A DNA stretch of 64,000 nucleotides, taken from NCBI GenBank assembly GCA_021781795.1, contig JAJXWA010000001.1, forward strand, positions 496,001-560,000, read 5' to 3'. Each line of letters begins with the position of its first letter. Position 1 is the first letter of the stretch. A program made the translations under genes and the position numbers. This stretch comes from Acidobacteriota bacterium (lineage in GTDB: Bacteria; Acidobacteriota; Terriglobia; Terriglobales; Acidobacteriaceae). A model generated the notes under the pieces. That model was not told where the DNA came from. It saw nothing but the letters and a program-made list of their open reading frames with translations, and did not search any database. This document shows positions 1-10,660 of the stretch, in pieces.

Positions 1-1887
1 GTAGACGCGATGCATTCCGAGGGTGCGGACGAAGTAACCTTCCATCAGCCAGAATGCCTCGGCCAGCAGCAGCGTACCGGGCACTTCTGCGGCGACGCGA
101 TCCACCACTTCGCGCCAGAACTCATGCGGCATGTGCTGGTTGAATTCATGCTGCGTCATGCTGTACTCAGCGCGCGATGGAATGGCTCCGCTCGACCCCG
201 GTCCCGGAAACCAGAGGCGGTGGAAGTGGCGCTTGGCCAGAGTCATGGCCGCATCAAATCGAATAATCGGAAACAGCCGCGCGACATGAAGAATGGTCTG
301 AATGACCTGCTCGCGGACCGCGGGATTCAAATAGTCGAGCTGCGCCGTGTCATTCCACGGAAAGCTCGTTCCATCGTTTCCGTGATAAATAAACCGCGTC
401 TCCCCCGTTGCCTTGTCCCGGCGGCGGAAGACTACGGCGGCGTCCGTCTGTTCGAAGTAGTGGTCCTCGATCTTGATTTCCGCGCGCCCATCGCTCGAAA
501 GATCCGGCCCTTCAAATGAATACGAAGGATAAGGAGGATACTCGCGCGCGATGAACCACTCCGGATGCTCGACAACCCACGGCGAATCGATGCCCATGTG
601 GTTGGGCACCATGTCGCTGGCCAGCCGCACACCATAGCGAAAGGCGCGGTCCCGCAGGTTGACGTAGGCCGACTCGCCACCCAGATCGTCGGCGATGCGA
701 TAATCGTAGAGTGAATATGCAGACGCGACCGCATCGTTGTTCCCGCAGAGCAGCTTGATGGTCTTCGATGCGCGGCTGCGCTCCCACACGCCGATCAGCC
801 ACAGCGAATTGATGCCGCGCCGCGCCAGCGTCGCCAGTTCCTCGTCGGGAATCTCATCCAGGCGGCGAATGTGCCGCCCGTGCTGCTTGCTCAGTTGCGC
901 CAGCCATACGTAGGTACTCTTCGCGATGAGTACCGTATTCGGCATCCACGCCGTATCCTCGCTGAACTTTTCGTACTCATGGGTCGGATCGCCAAAGGTG
1001 GGCACCTGCGACTCGCTCACGATCGAGGGCCACTGCTGCTCGCCGCGTTCGCGTCGCCGCCGCGCGGCTTCCTCCGCGGCAGAGCGCGCTCGGTTTGCAT
1101 CCGGATTGAACTGCATCCAGATGGCAAGCTCTTCCTCGCGCAGAATCTCGCCGCCAATCATCAGCAGACGGTCCAGGCTGTCGCCCAGCAGCACCTTCCA
1201 AAGGTCGCGAATGAGCTTGAGTTGTTCGCTGAGCGAGGTGGGCGAACCGAGCGCCGGTGCGCGAAGCACATCCAGCAGGTTCAGCTTGCGCGCATCAGGC
1301 ATGGCGATCAGAGGGCGAGTCGCAAAATACTCCGGCAATTCCTGTGTCACCTGCCGGTACACCGTCTTTTCGGCCAGGGTCTTTTCGGCAAACAGCTCCT
1401 CGAATGGCTTGAAGGCATCGTTGCGGTTGGCCGTCCACAGCAGCAGAAGTTCTTCGAGCGCGGCTTCGCGGTGGGACATGCTGTCGGTCTGCCCGGCCAG
1501 CCACTCCTGCGGAGTCTCGAGTCCGCGCATCACGCTCTGACCTGGGAAATGCTCAACGAATGTCAAAAGCAGCTTGTCGAGTTCGTCTGTGCCCACGCGG
1601 GAGCCGAACCAGTCCAGCGCAGCCTTCATCACTTCGGGGTCGTGCTGCTCGCGGTAGCGCGCCATCAGCACGTGGCTGGCCTCGTCAATCAGGCCCATCG
1701 CAAACAGCGCGCCAGCATGCACGGCCTGATCCGGAAACTGGTCAGCCTTCCGCACCTGGTTCATGCGGTACGCAAAGGCGCGGCAGGCGCCCAGATCGCC
1801 GAAGACCACATTACCGTCATAGGCAAAGAGCGACGCATCCAATTGATAGCGAGCCCGTGCATCCCGCGAGATGTGAAATTCCATCAT
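1..1887 (-). CDS. GH13 alpha-amylase family protein (partial, C-terminus beyond left edge)
   Basis: Open minus frame from ATG at 1887 to the window edge, absent from the ORF track because it has no stop in the window. My translation includes ...LDEIPDEELATLARRGINSLWLIGVWERS...RLASDMVPNHMGIDSPWVVEHPEWFI...RFDAAMTLAKRHF..., typical GH13 (beta/alpha)8 motifs. Confidence 0.85.
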   Translation of the reverse strand, partial: MMEFHISRDARARYQLDASLFAYDGNVVFGDLGACRAFAYRMNQVRKADQFPDQAVHAGALFAMGLIDEASHVLMARYREQHDPEVMKAALDWFGSRVGTDELDKLLLTFVEHFPGQSVMRGLETPQEWLAGQTDSMSHREAALEELLLLWTANRNDAFKPFEELFAEKTLAEKTVYRQVTQELPEYFATRPLIAMPDARKLNLLDVLRAPALGSPTSLSEQLKLIRDLWKVLLGDSLDRLLMIGGEILREEELAIWMQFNPDANRARSAAEEAARRRRERGEQQWPSIVSESQVPTFGDPTHEYEKFSEDTAWMPNTVLIAKSTYVWLAQLSKQHGRHIRRLDEIPDEELATLARRGINSLWLIGVWERSRASKTIKLLCGNNDAVASAYSLYDYRIADDLGGESAYVNLRDRAFRYGVRLASDMVPNHMGIDSPWVVEHPEWFIAREYPPYPSYSFEGPDLSSDGRAEIKIEDHYFEQTDAAVVFRRRDKATGETRFIYHGNDGTSFPWNDTAQLDYLNPAVREQVIQTILHVARLFPIIRFDAAMTLAKRHFHRLWFPGPGSSGAIPSRAEYSMTQHEFNQHMPHEFWREVVDRVAAEVPGTLLLAEAFWLMEGYFVRTLGMHRVY

Positions 1888-2084
1888 TTGACGTCCGCTC
1901 CCCTGAAGCCTCAACCACCCTAATCGGCGAGCGCCTGCCCGGCCCAATCCGCGTCGCGAACCGGCTTTGCCCAGCCAAAGGGTAAAGTAACACTCCCAAG
2001 TCGTCCCGCGCAGCAGGACTCCTTCACGTTCCCTGTTCCCGGCGTTGCGGAGGGTGCTTTTGCTGGTTCCTCGCGCACTCGGAC

Positions 2085-2654
2085 CTAGTCAAGAGATTTG
2101 TGGAAGCGCAGGTTGGCGACCGTGAGCAACAGGAAGGCCAGACCCGTCATGGCGGCGACGCGAGCCTGTTGCGATTCGCCGTTCAGATACAGCGCTGCGA
2201 CCGCCCTCACAATCAGATCCCTTGCATCCTGCTCATCCAGGCGGTCCGCTTCCAATTCGTGATTGCTCGCACGCAGCAGATTCAGTCCTTGCAGATCAAT
2301 CAGGTTCTGCTGCGCGTAAAGCCGGATATCGTAGTTGGAGAACGGCCCAACGACTTCCGGCATACCCGGCAGTGAAATTCCAAAGGCGCGCAGATCGCGG
2401 TTTTGGTAGTTCGCATACGTCTGCGCATTGACCCGCGGAAGAAGAACCGCCGAAAGCCTGCGAAGGCGTGTCCCTTCTGCTGCGTCGGTTCGCGCTCCGG
2501 CGAGCAGCCCGCTCAGATCCGCCTGCAATCCCCGGCTGAAAGCCTCAGACAACGTGAGGCGCACCGGTGCCTGCTGCCCTGCTCCCTGCGCAATACCGCA
2601 TCTCCCGCCGAGGAGCATGACCGCTGCTGCCATTAGACACACTTTCCGAATCAT
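2085..2654 (-). pseudogene. TolC/outer-membrane efflux protein N-terminal fragment (truncated)
   Basis: MIRKVCLMAAAVMLLGG signal peptide then VRLTLSEAFSRGL..LRRLSAVLLPRVNAQ..VAALYLNGESQQARVAA typical of a TolC N-terminus. It then diverges and stops at about 190 aa. Start overlaps the TetR stop (ATGA). Confidence 0.65.
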
Positions 2655-3316
2655 TGCCTCTTCCCCTTGCGCGGAGCTGCGACCGCGCTCCAGAAGTGCC
2701 GGAAGCTCTTCTCGATCCAAACCTTGACCTCTGGTTCTCCGTGCAACGACCACAGCAACACCGTGCCCAACAGCGTCTGCTGCAGTTGAAACGCCACCTC
2801 CTCGGGGTCCAGACGGGCATCAATCTCACCGCGGCTCTGGCCGCTCGCGATGATCTCGCAGAACATACGCCGCGCAGCCTTCATGCGCTCATCGAGCAGA
2901 CGCCTTACTCCCTCACTGGCGAGAAACGTCCCAATAAAAGTCCGCGCCAGAAATGGGCTGCGACAAGGCTCTTCCGAGAGCTTCACAAAGAGATGGTGCA
3001 GAGTGGATTGAATCCTCTGCCGGCCCGATTGGGCATGGCGCACCGCTTCCTGCACGTGCGCCAGTTGCACCTCAGCCATCACACCCAGCACGTGTTCCTT
3101 GCTCTCGAAGTAGTTGAAGAAGGTTCCCTTCCCCACGTCGGCGGCTTCGGTAATCTCCTCGACGGTCACATTGGCAAAGCCGCGCTCGCCAAAGAGTTGC
3201 AGCGCGCTGCGAAAGATCCGCAGCTGGGTTTCGGCCGCCTTCCGTTGTCGGCGATCCGGTTGCCGAGTCGCCGCCGCTATCTCCGTCGTAGCTGCTATTG
3301 ATCTCTGTTCACTCAT
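2651..3316 (-). CDS. TetR/AcrR family transcriptional regulator
   Basis: N-terminal HTH ..RIFRSALQLFGERGFANVTVEEITEAADVGKGTFFNYFESKEHVL.. is classic TetR. Confidence 0.93.
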   Translation of the reverse strand: MSEQRSIAATTEIAAATRQPDRRQRKAAETQLRIFRSALQLFGERGFANVTVEEITEAADVGKGTFFNYFESKEHVLGVMAEVQLAHVQEAVRHAQSGRQRIQSTLHHLFVKLSEEPCRSPFLARTFIGTFLASEGVRRLLDERMKAARRMFCEIIASGQSRGEIDARLDPEEVAFQLQQTLLGTVLLWSLHGEPEVKVWIEKSFRHFWSAVAAPRKGKRQ

Positions 3317-3713
3317 TCTGCACTGTCAGTCGTTTCTGACTGCTGGTCATATCGTGAGCGGTCTCCTCCTGACTGTCAACACCGGCTGCGCCATCTCTTC
3401 CGCAGAGAATCCGGCGCGACGGCATCGATCCGGAGTCTCGTCTAATCTCCATCGCAGCTTTCTTGACGCGATCCTTCACACTCTGCTCTACTTAGCTCAT
3501 TGCATGCGCATCCCCTGCCCTCATTCCGTTCGCCGCGCGTGGATTGGGATGTGTAGCAACCTGAAACCCCGTCGAATGCCTCGTTTGATCCCCTGCGCTG
3601 GGGGCCCGAACTGACAAGATGCCAAGTCGTCGTTGCGCAAGTCAGTGGGCCACCTCCAGCACAGGCAGAGGTGGTCTTCGTGTCTCGCCCTATTCTGCAT
3701 TGAGGAGAATCCA

Positions 3714-4928
<1,215 letters not shown>

Positions 4929-4936
4929 GGACCTCG

Positions 4937-5557
4937 ATGTACACTCCACGGTTCAACCAGGTCACGGACCGAAGCCTTCTCCTTGAAGCGATGCGAAGCT
5001 ACTCCTTCGCCGTTCTCTTTGGAGGCGCTTCTGAGGCTGGTCCCGGCACGCCGGTCGCCACACACCTGCCGTTGGTCGTGAAGGACGAAGGCGACCACGG
5101 TCTGCTGGAAGGCCACTTCGCCAAGGCCAATCCACACTGGAAGGCGCTCGCAGGTCAGGAGACGTTGGTTGTCTTCCCCGGTCCACACAGCTACGTCTCG
5201 CCCACGCTGTACGGCGACGCGCTCTCCGTGCCCACCTGGAACTACATTGCGGTGCATGCTTACGGCGCGGTCCAGCTTGTCGAAGACGATGCAGGAAAGG
5301 AAGCACTGCTGCGGGGACTGATCGAAGCCCATGAGCCTGCGTACCTGGCTCATTGGGAAGGCCTGCCGCAGGGTTTTCGCACCACTATGCTCGCGGGTAT
5401 CGTCGGATTTCGGATCCCCATTTCCCGCATCGACGGCAAATTCAAATTGAGCCAAAACCGGCCTGAAACCGACCAGCGCAACGTCCGCATCGCACACGGA
5501 GCGGGAACGCCCGATCAGCGGGAACTGGCTGCCTGGATGGAGCGCCTCGGCGGCTGA
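4937..5557 (+). CDS. FMN-binding negative transcriptional regulator, PaiB-like
   Basis: MYTPRFNQVTDRSLLLEAMRSYSFAVLFG...ATHLPLVV..VFPGPHSYVSPTLY matches the PaiB family. Confidence 0.85.
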   Translation: MYTPRFNQVTDRSLLLEAMRSYSFAVLFGGASEAGPGTPVATHLPLVVKDEGDHGLLEGHFAKANPHWKALAGQETLVVFPGPHSYVSPTLYGDALSVPTWNYIAVHAYGAVQLVEDDAGKEALLRGLIEAHEPAYLAHWEGLPQGFRTTMLAGIVGFRIPISRIDGKFKLSQNRPETDQRNVRIAHGAGTPDQRELAAWMERLGG

Positions 5558-5574
5558 AGGCGCGCGGCGAACTC

Positions 5575-6930
5575 CTATTGCGGCCCATACTCCGCGGCGA
5601 ACAGCTCCGCATATTCGTTGGGATTGCTGAACCCAGCAAACTGGCCGTAGGTCATGCCAGCCAATGCCACACCCTGACTGCCAAGGTTGAGAAAGATCGG
5701 CGTCGATGCGCCGGAAAACATGCGCGGTAACTCCTTGCCCGTGCCCAACTGCTGCGCCCAGATCGCCGATCCGGTTGACGACACCTTCGCCAGAAACACA
5801 TCGTCTGTGCCAGCCGTGGCGCCCGTGACGAGCGCGCCGTTGGTGATGCCGGCAACGTACAGGTTGTCGCTTGAATCTGCCACAATCCCCTGCCCAGGCA
5901 GATTCTGTGTGCCCGCACCGAACTGGTAGCTCCAGGCAATGCTTCCTGAAGAGGCATTCATCTTCATCACCTGAATCTGGGTGCTAGATGGCGATGTGCC
6001 GGTCTGACCTTCCAGGAAGAGTTGACCATCTGTCGTGGCAGTGATGGCCGACGGCGTGAAGCCGGCCAAACCCGGATTTGTATTCGACTGCTGAACCCAG
6101 ATGTTGCCGCCGGTCGAGGCACTGAATTCTCCAACGAATGGAAGCGACGCCATCGAACCTGCGCTGCCGGGGAAGGCGCCACTTGTAAAACCGGTAGCGT
6201 AGATATTGCCGCTCTTATCCACTGTGATGCTGCTTAATCCGTCCTGCGCGCCGCTGCCAAACGTCATAAACCATATCTGATTGCCATTAGAGTCGAACTT
6301 TGAGAGATATAGATCCTGGCCGCTTGCCCCATCGGCGATTTCGCCGCCCACGATGATGTTCCCGCTGGAGTCGCCCGTTACTGATGCCACCGTAATGTTC
6401 TTCGTTGAAGGGTATTGATATATCCAGATCAGGTCTCCAGCCATGTCGAAATTGCCCAGGAAGACCTCGCCGATTCCACTGGGATTGGAAAAACCGGGAT
6501 AGGCGCCGAAGGTTGTTCCGGCAGCAATTACGTTGCTGCCGACATTCACGAGTCCATCAATCGTGTCGCCCTTGCCGCTCGTCAGTTCCCTGCTCCACAC
6601 CGGGCTGCCCGTGCCCGTCAGTTCAAAAACTACTCCTTTCAGAACGCCCTCAGGGACGGTGTATCCCGGCAGATTGCCTGCTGTGTAACCTGCCACATAC
6701 ACATTTTTCAGGCTGTCCTGCGCAACGCCGGTGACGGTATCGCCCTGCTGCGTGGTCGCGTCGTAGGTGTTCGTGCCGAACTCCGTTGCGAACAAAAAGG
6801 ACGAACCGGCAGTAAAGGTCAGCACGGAATTTGAGCCGGTCGAGTTACTGGTCGAGTGCGACGAACTGCTGCAGCCTGTCGCGAAGAGAGCGACGCCTGC
6901 GAGAAGGAATATGCCGGTCAGGCTTTTCAT
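5575..6930 (-). CDS. secreted lipoprotein with SBBP-type beta-propeller repeats
   Basis: Lipobox LLAGVALFATGCSSSS; repeated units (DSSGNIIVGGEI, DKSGNIYATGFTSGAFPG, DSSDNLYVAGITNGAL). Confidence 0.8.
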   Translation of the reverse strand: MKSLTGIFLLAGVALFATGCSSSSHSTSNSTGSNSVLTFTAGSSFLFATEFGTNTYDATTQQGDTVTGVAQDSLKNVYVAGYTAGNLPGYTVPEGVLKGVVFELTGTGSPVWSRELTSGKGDTIDGLVNVGSNVIAAGTTFGAYPGFSNPSGIGEVFLGNFDMAGDLIWIYQYPSTKNITVASVTGDSSGNIIVGGEIADGASGQDLYLSKFDSNGNQIWFMTFGSGAQDGLSSITVDKSGNIYATGFTSGAFPGSAGSMASLPFVGEFSASTGGNIWVQQSNTNPGLAGFTPSAITATTDGQLFLEGQTGTSPSSTQIQVMKMNASSGSIAWSYQFGAGTQNLPGQGIVADSSDNLYVAGITNGALVTGATAGTDDVFLAKVSSTGSAIWAQQLGTGKELPRMFSGASTPIFLNLGSQGVALAGMTYGQFAGFSNPNEYAELFAAEYGPQ

Positions 6931-7125
6931 GGCAACAACCGCCCTTGCTGAATGGATAAGGCTACATAGTATCCGCTACCCTTATCAGAAGCGCACAGGC
7001 TATTTTGGTTGCTCGCACGAGCCTGTCCGACCATTACCTTCGCAGGCTCACGGAGCCCGCCATCGCAGGCCGGGTTCTCTCGCGCACCATCCTCCGCTTT
7101 GTTATACTCAGAGAGTTGTCCCTGT

Positions 7126-7210
7126 GCGGAAGTGGTGAAATTGGCAGACACACCATCTTGAGGGGGTGGCGCCGCAAGGCATGCGGGTTCAAGTCCCGCC
7201 TTCCGCACCA
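7126..7210 (+). tRNA. tRNA-Leu (anticodon GAG), CCA encoded
   Basis: Acceptor GCGGAAG/CTTCCGC, anticodon stem CCATC/GGTGG with loop TTGAGGG, class II variable arm GCC-GCAA-GGC, T arm GCGGGTTCAAGTCCCGC, 3' ACCA. Confidence 0.95.
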
Positions 7211-7264
7211 TCCGATCGCTTGCGCCCGGCGCTTCCGGGCAAAAGTTGGAAAGCAGCCTAAATC

Positions 7265-7570
7265 ATGCAGATTCTCTTCTACTTTGTGATGACGGTGCAC
7301 GTAATCGTCAGCCTCTTTCTCATCGGCGTAGTTCTCCTGCAGCAGGGGCGGTCAGCCGATCTCGCAGGCGCCTTTGGCGGGCAGGGTTCGCAGACCGCAT
7401 TTGGTCCCCGCGCCGCGGCGAACGTCATGACCCGCCTCACCACCTGGTCGGCAATCATCTTTATGGTCACCTCACTGACCCTGACGGTCCTGTATGTGCG
7501 CGGCGAGCGTAGCCATTCCGTCCTCGACGGCGCGGCGCCCATCTCGGGCCCAGCTAAGTCCGGCAAGTAG
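7265..7570 (+). CDS. secG: preprotein translocase subunit SecG
   Basis: Two-TM protein with VIVSLFLIGVVLLQQGRSADLAGAFGGQGSQTAFG, the SecG signature. Confidence 0.93.
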   Translation: MQILFYFVMTVHVIVSLFLIGVVLLQQGRSADLAGAFGGQGSQTAFGPRAAANVMTRLTTWSAIIFMVTSLTLTVLYVRGERSHSVLDGAAPISGPAKSGK

Positions 7571-7612
7571 CCCGTTCACAACCAATTCTTCCGGCGTTTC
7601 CAGACGCACCAT

Positions 7613-7643
7613 CAGGCAAGCCTTTCACGGCTTGCCTTTTGTG
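7613..7643 (+). terminator. putative intrinsic terminator downstream of secG
   Basis: AGGCAAGCC-TTTCAC-GGCTTGCCTTTTGT hairpin followed by a T run. Confidence 0.7.
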
Positions 7644-7785
7644 TTGTTGCGCCGTCTTGTCCGTCCAGGCCTGCCTGCGCGGAGTGACAAAAGTCCCTTC
7701 CCAACCACCACGGCCTGCGCTACCCTCTTCAAGTCTGGCAAAGCATATTCGCTGCATTCATTCCAACCCATCGCATTGAGGCGCC

Positions 7786-9024
7786 ATGTCCTTCCGATCC
7801 GTCTTCATCGCAGTTACGGTTGCCTTTGGCCTGATTCTGGGAGCCTTCCTTGTCAATCGAGCCCGTCCTCGGGTTGAGACGCAACAACCTACATCCGACT
7901 TTGTGCTGGCCAGCGGCAAGTGCGCCGAGTGCCACGCGCGCCTCCAGTACTCCGTCGTGCACGAGTACGAGATGAGCGCCCACGCCAGGAAGGGTGTCAA
8001 TTGCCTCGACTGCCATCAGCCTGGCCCCGGCCAGAAGAAGATGGACCATCACGGCTTTGTCATCGCCACGCATCTCACGGCAGGCAACTGCCGCAGTTGC
8101 CACGAGGGCATCTATCAGGAATTCCTGCGCAGTCGCCACGCCGCGCCGAGTTGGGCCGCCATCTACGGCGAGAAAGGCCTCAGCCCTGAGCAGGTCGCCT
8201 TCAGCGAGCAATATCAGCCCGGGGGCACAAAGCGTCCTCCGCATCCCTTCGTCACTGCAGAAGGCTCATCGGCGATGGCCTCCGGGTGCGAGCAGTGTCA
8301 CTCCATCGGCAAGCCGAACGATGACGGCACCATCGGCACCTGCACTGAATGCCACGCCCGCCACACAAGCTCGGTCGCGCTTGCACGACTGCCCTCTACA
8401 TGCGCCCAGTGCCACATGGGCCCGGACCACTCTCAGATTGAGATCTACAACGAGTCCCGGCATGGCGTGATGTTTGCCGCGCAACGTGACCTGCTCAAGC
8501 TCGACGCCAATCCCAAAACCCTGACCACCCGAGATATGTTTGTGCCCACCTGCGCCACCTGCCACATGAGCGGCATCAACGGCCTCAAGGTGACGCACGA
8601 CCCCTCCGAGCGCCTCGGCTGGTATCTGGCGGATGCCATCAGCACACGGCGGCCCAACTCGCTGCAGGCCCAGACCAACATGAAGCAGGTCTGCGAGCAG
8701 TGCCATACCTCCGCGCAGATTGACCGCGTCTATGCGCAGGCCGATCAGGTCGTGGCCAGCACCAACGCCAAGGTGCAGGCCGCGAAGAACATCATGGATG
8801 GCTTGCATAAAGACGGTATCCTTACTGGTCCGCCCTTCAGCAACCCCATCGACTTTACCTACTTCGACCTCTGGCACTACGACGGACGCACCAGCAAACA
8901 TGGCGCCTTCATGGGTGGCGCGGACTTCGTGCAGTGGCACGGCAACTATGGGTTGCTGCAAAAAACAGTTGAGCTGCAGCACGACGCCGATGAACTGCGG
9001 AGGGCGCATGCAGCTCGCCGATAA
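7786..9024 (+). CDS. octaheme c-type cytochrome, hydroxylamine oxidoreductase-like family
   Basis: Eight CXXCH motifs: CAECH, CLDCH, CRSCH, CEQCH, CTECH, CAQCH, CATCH, CEQCH. C-terminal YFDLWHYDGRTSKHGAFMGGADFVQWHGNY resembles HAO family; N-terminal hydrophobic anchor. Confidence 0.82.
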   Translation: MSFRSVFIAVTVAFGLILGAFLVNRARPRVETQQPTSDFVLASGKCAECHARLQYSVVHEYEMSAHARKGVNCLDCHQPGPGQKKMDHHGFVIATHLTAGNCRSCHEGIYQEFLRSRHAAPSWAAIYGEKGLSPEQVAFSEQYQPGGTKRPPHPFVTAEGSSAMASGCEQCHSIGKPNDDGTIGTCTECHARHTSSVALARLPSTCAQCHMGPDHSQIEIYNESRHGVMFAAQRDLLKLDANPKTLTTRDMFVPTCATCHMSGINGLKVTHDPSERLGWYLADAISTRRPNSLQAQTNMKQVCEQCHTSAQIDRVYAQADQVVASTNAKVQAAKNIMDGLHKDGILTGPPFSNPIDFTYFDLWHYDGRTSKHGAFMGGADFVQWHGNYGLLQKTVELQHDADELRRAHAARR

Positions 9025-9943
9025 GGCCATCCGCGCGCTCGGCCGCATCCTTGCTCTGCCCGCGCTCCAGTGGGTCTTCGATATGGAGCTGCTGCTCGAG
9101 CTCTTCGTCGCGGCCAACCTCGCCGTGTTGGCGGGCGACATCGTGCTTGCCCATTCGGTCAACCACTTCCGCAACCCGGCCGAGTACATTCCGCTTTACT
9201 TCTCTGCCGCCGCGCCAGTTGTGCTCCTCGTCCTGGACCTGCTGCGCTGGCGCTGGGGCTTTCGCGCTGCCTGGCGCGATGTGGGCCTGCTGGTCGGCGG
9301 CCTCTCGGTGCTCGTCGGTCTTGGCGGCGTGCTCTATCACCTCCAAAGCAGCTTCTTTTTGCAGCACACCGTCGCCTCGCTCACGTATGCCGCGCCCTTT
9401 GCCGCGCCGCTCGCCTACACCGGCCTCGGCTTCCTGCTGCTCGCCAATCGCATGGTCTCGCCGCGCACCATCGAGTGGGCACGATGGGTCGTCCTCCTCG
9501 CCACCGGAGGCTTCTTCGGCAACTTCGTCCTTTGCCTCACAGACCACGCCACCAATGGCTTCTTTCTCAAGACCGAATGGATTCCCGTTCTCTCCAGCGC
9601 TCTGGCCACCGGCTTTCTCATTGTGCCGGTCTTGCTCCCGGTCACGCGCCGCTACCTTGACGTCTGCCTCGGCGTCCTCGGCGTGCAGGCCTTGGTCGGC
9701 ATCCTCGGCTTCTGCTACCACCTGCGCATGAACCTGATGGAACCCGGCGCGAGTCTCTTTGAGAAATCCGTCAACGGTGCCCCGCCCATGGCCCCGCTGC
9801 TCTTTCCCAACCTCGTCGGCCTCACCCTCATCGGGCTATGGGAGCTGGCCGCCCACCTGCCCGACGAGTCAGCCGTCGATCTGAGCCTCTTCGGCCGCGC
9901 TCTCGCGCTCGCGCCTGCTCCGCTTCCCGACCCGGAAATCTGA
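9008..9943 (+). CDS. polytopic integral membrane protein of unknown function
   Basis: Multiple hydrophobic segments. ATG at 9008 overlaps the cytochrome stop by 17 nt; the track's upstream start (8720) lies inside the cytochrome in another frame. Confidence 0.8.
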   Translation: MQLADKAIRALGRILALPALQWVFDMELLLELFVAANLAVLAGDIVLAHSVNHFRNPAEYIPLYFSAAAPVVLLVLDLLRWRWGFRAAWRDVGLLVGGLSVLVGLGGVLYHLQSSFFLQHTVASLTYAAPFAAPLAYTGLGFLLLANRMVSPRTIEWARWVVLLATGGFFGNFVLCLTDHATNGFFLKTEWIPVLSSALATGFLIVPVLLPVTRRYLDVCLGVLGVQALVGILGFCYHLRMNLMEPGASLFEKSVNGAPPMAPLLFPNLVGLTLIGLWELAAHLPDESAVDLSLFGRALALAPAPLPDPEI

Positions 9944-9971
9944 TCGCCTGTCCGGCCGATAGAATCTCTTT

Positions 9972-10604
9972 ATGATCCTCGAGACCTTTCCCGTCGGCCC
10001 GTTGCAATGCAACTGCACCATCCTCGGCGACGAAGCCGCGAGAGAAGCCATCGTCATTGATCCGGGGGACGAGATTGCCCGCATCCACCGGCGCCTCACC
10101 GAACATGGACTCAAGCTCCGGCAGATTCTCATCACGCACGCCCACATCGACCACATCGGCGGGGCGCTTCGGCTCAAGCAGCTCACCGGCGCTCCCATTT
10201 ACCTCAACGAAAATGATCTGCCGCTGCTCCAGATGATGGCGATGCAGGCAGCCTGGCTTGGAGTATCGCCCCCTGAGACGGCTCCTCCTGATGAGTCGCT
10301 CACCGACGGCCAGAACCTTGGCCTCGCTGCCTACCCTGCCCAGGTGCTTCACACGCCCGGCCACACCCAGGGCTCCGTTTGCCTCCATTTCGCCCCGCTC
10401 AAGATGATCCTGGCCGGTGACACACTCTTCGCAGGAAGCATAGGACGCACCGATCTGCCCGGCGGAAACTACGACCAGATCCTTGCCTCCATCGAGTCCA
10501 GGCTCCTGGTACTGCCGGACGAGACGCATGTCATCCCCGGTCACGGGCCGGTTACCTCCATCGGCGCGGAACGCCGCAGCAATCCATTTTTGCAGGGGCA
10601 TTGA
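9972..10604 (+). CDS. MBL-fold metallohydrolase (glyoxalase II-like)
   Basis: THAHIDHIGG and HTPGHTQGS zinc-binding motifs. Confidence 0.92.
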   Translation: MILETFPVGPLQCNCTILGDEAAREAIVIDPGDEIARIHRRLTEHGLKLRQILITHAHIDHIGGALRLKQLTGAPIYLNENDLPLLQMMAMQAAWLGVSPPETAPPDESLTDGQNLGLAAYPAQVLHTPGHTQGSVCLHFAPLKMILAGDTLFAGSIGRTDLPGGNYDQILASIESRLLVLPDETHVIPGHGPVTSIGAERRSNPFLQGH

Positions 10605-10660
10605 ACGAAGGTAATTTACTTAATTAAATACTCTTTAATCATAGATTTAACAAACTATAC

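Noticed and set aside
871-1923. Plus-strand ORF of 350 aa near the left edge
   Set aside because: Antisense to the GH13 gene, which has clear family motifs; composition is typical of a high-GC shadow frame.
5575-6930. Internal repeats as a possible DNA repeat array
   Set aside because: Repeats are at protein level (SBBP-type propeller blades), not a DNA tandem array.
7224-7240. GCCCGG-CGCTT-CCGGGC hairpin between tRNA-Leu and secG
   Set aside because: Short stem followed by only AAAA; may be a weak terminator or chance, too weak to call.
10605-10660. AT-rich interval as possible foreign DNA or att site
   Set aside because: Lies between convergent genes and is only about 56 bp; ordinary terminator-region composition is sufficient.
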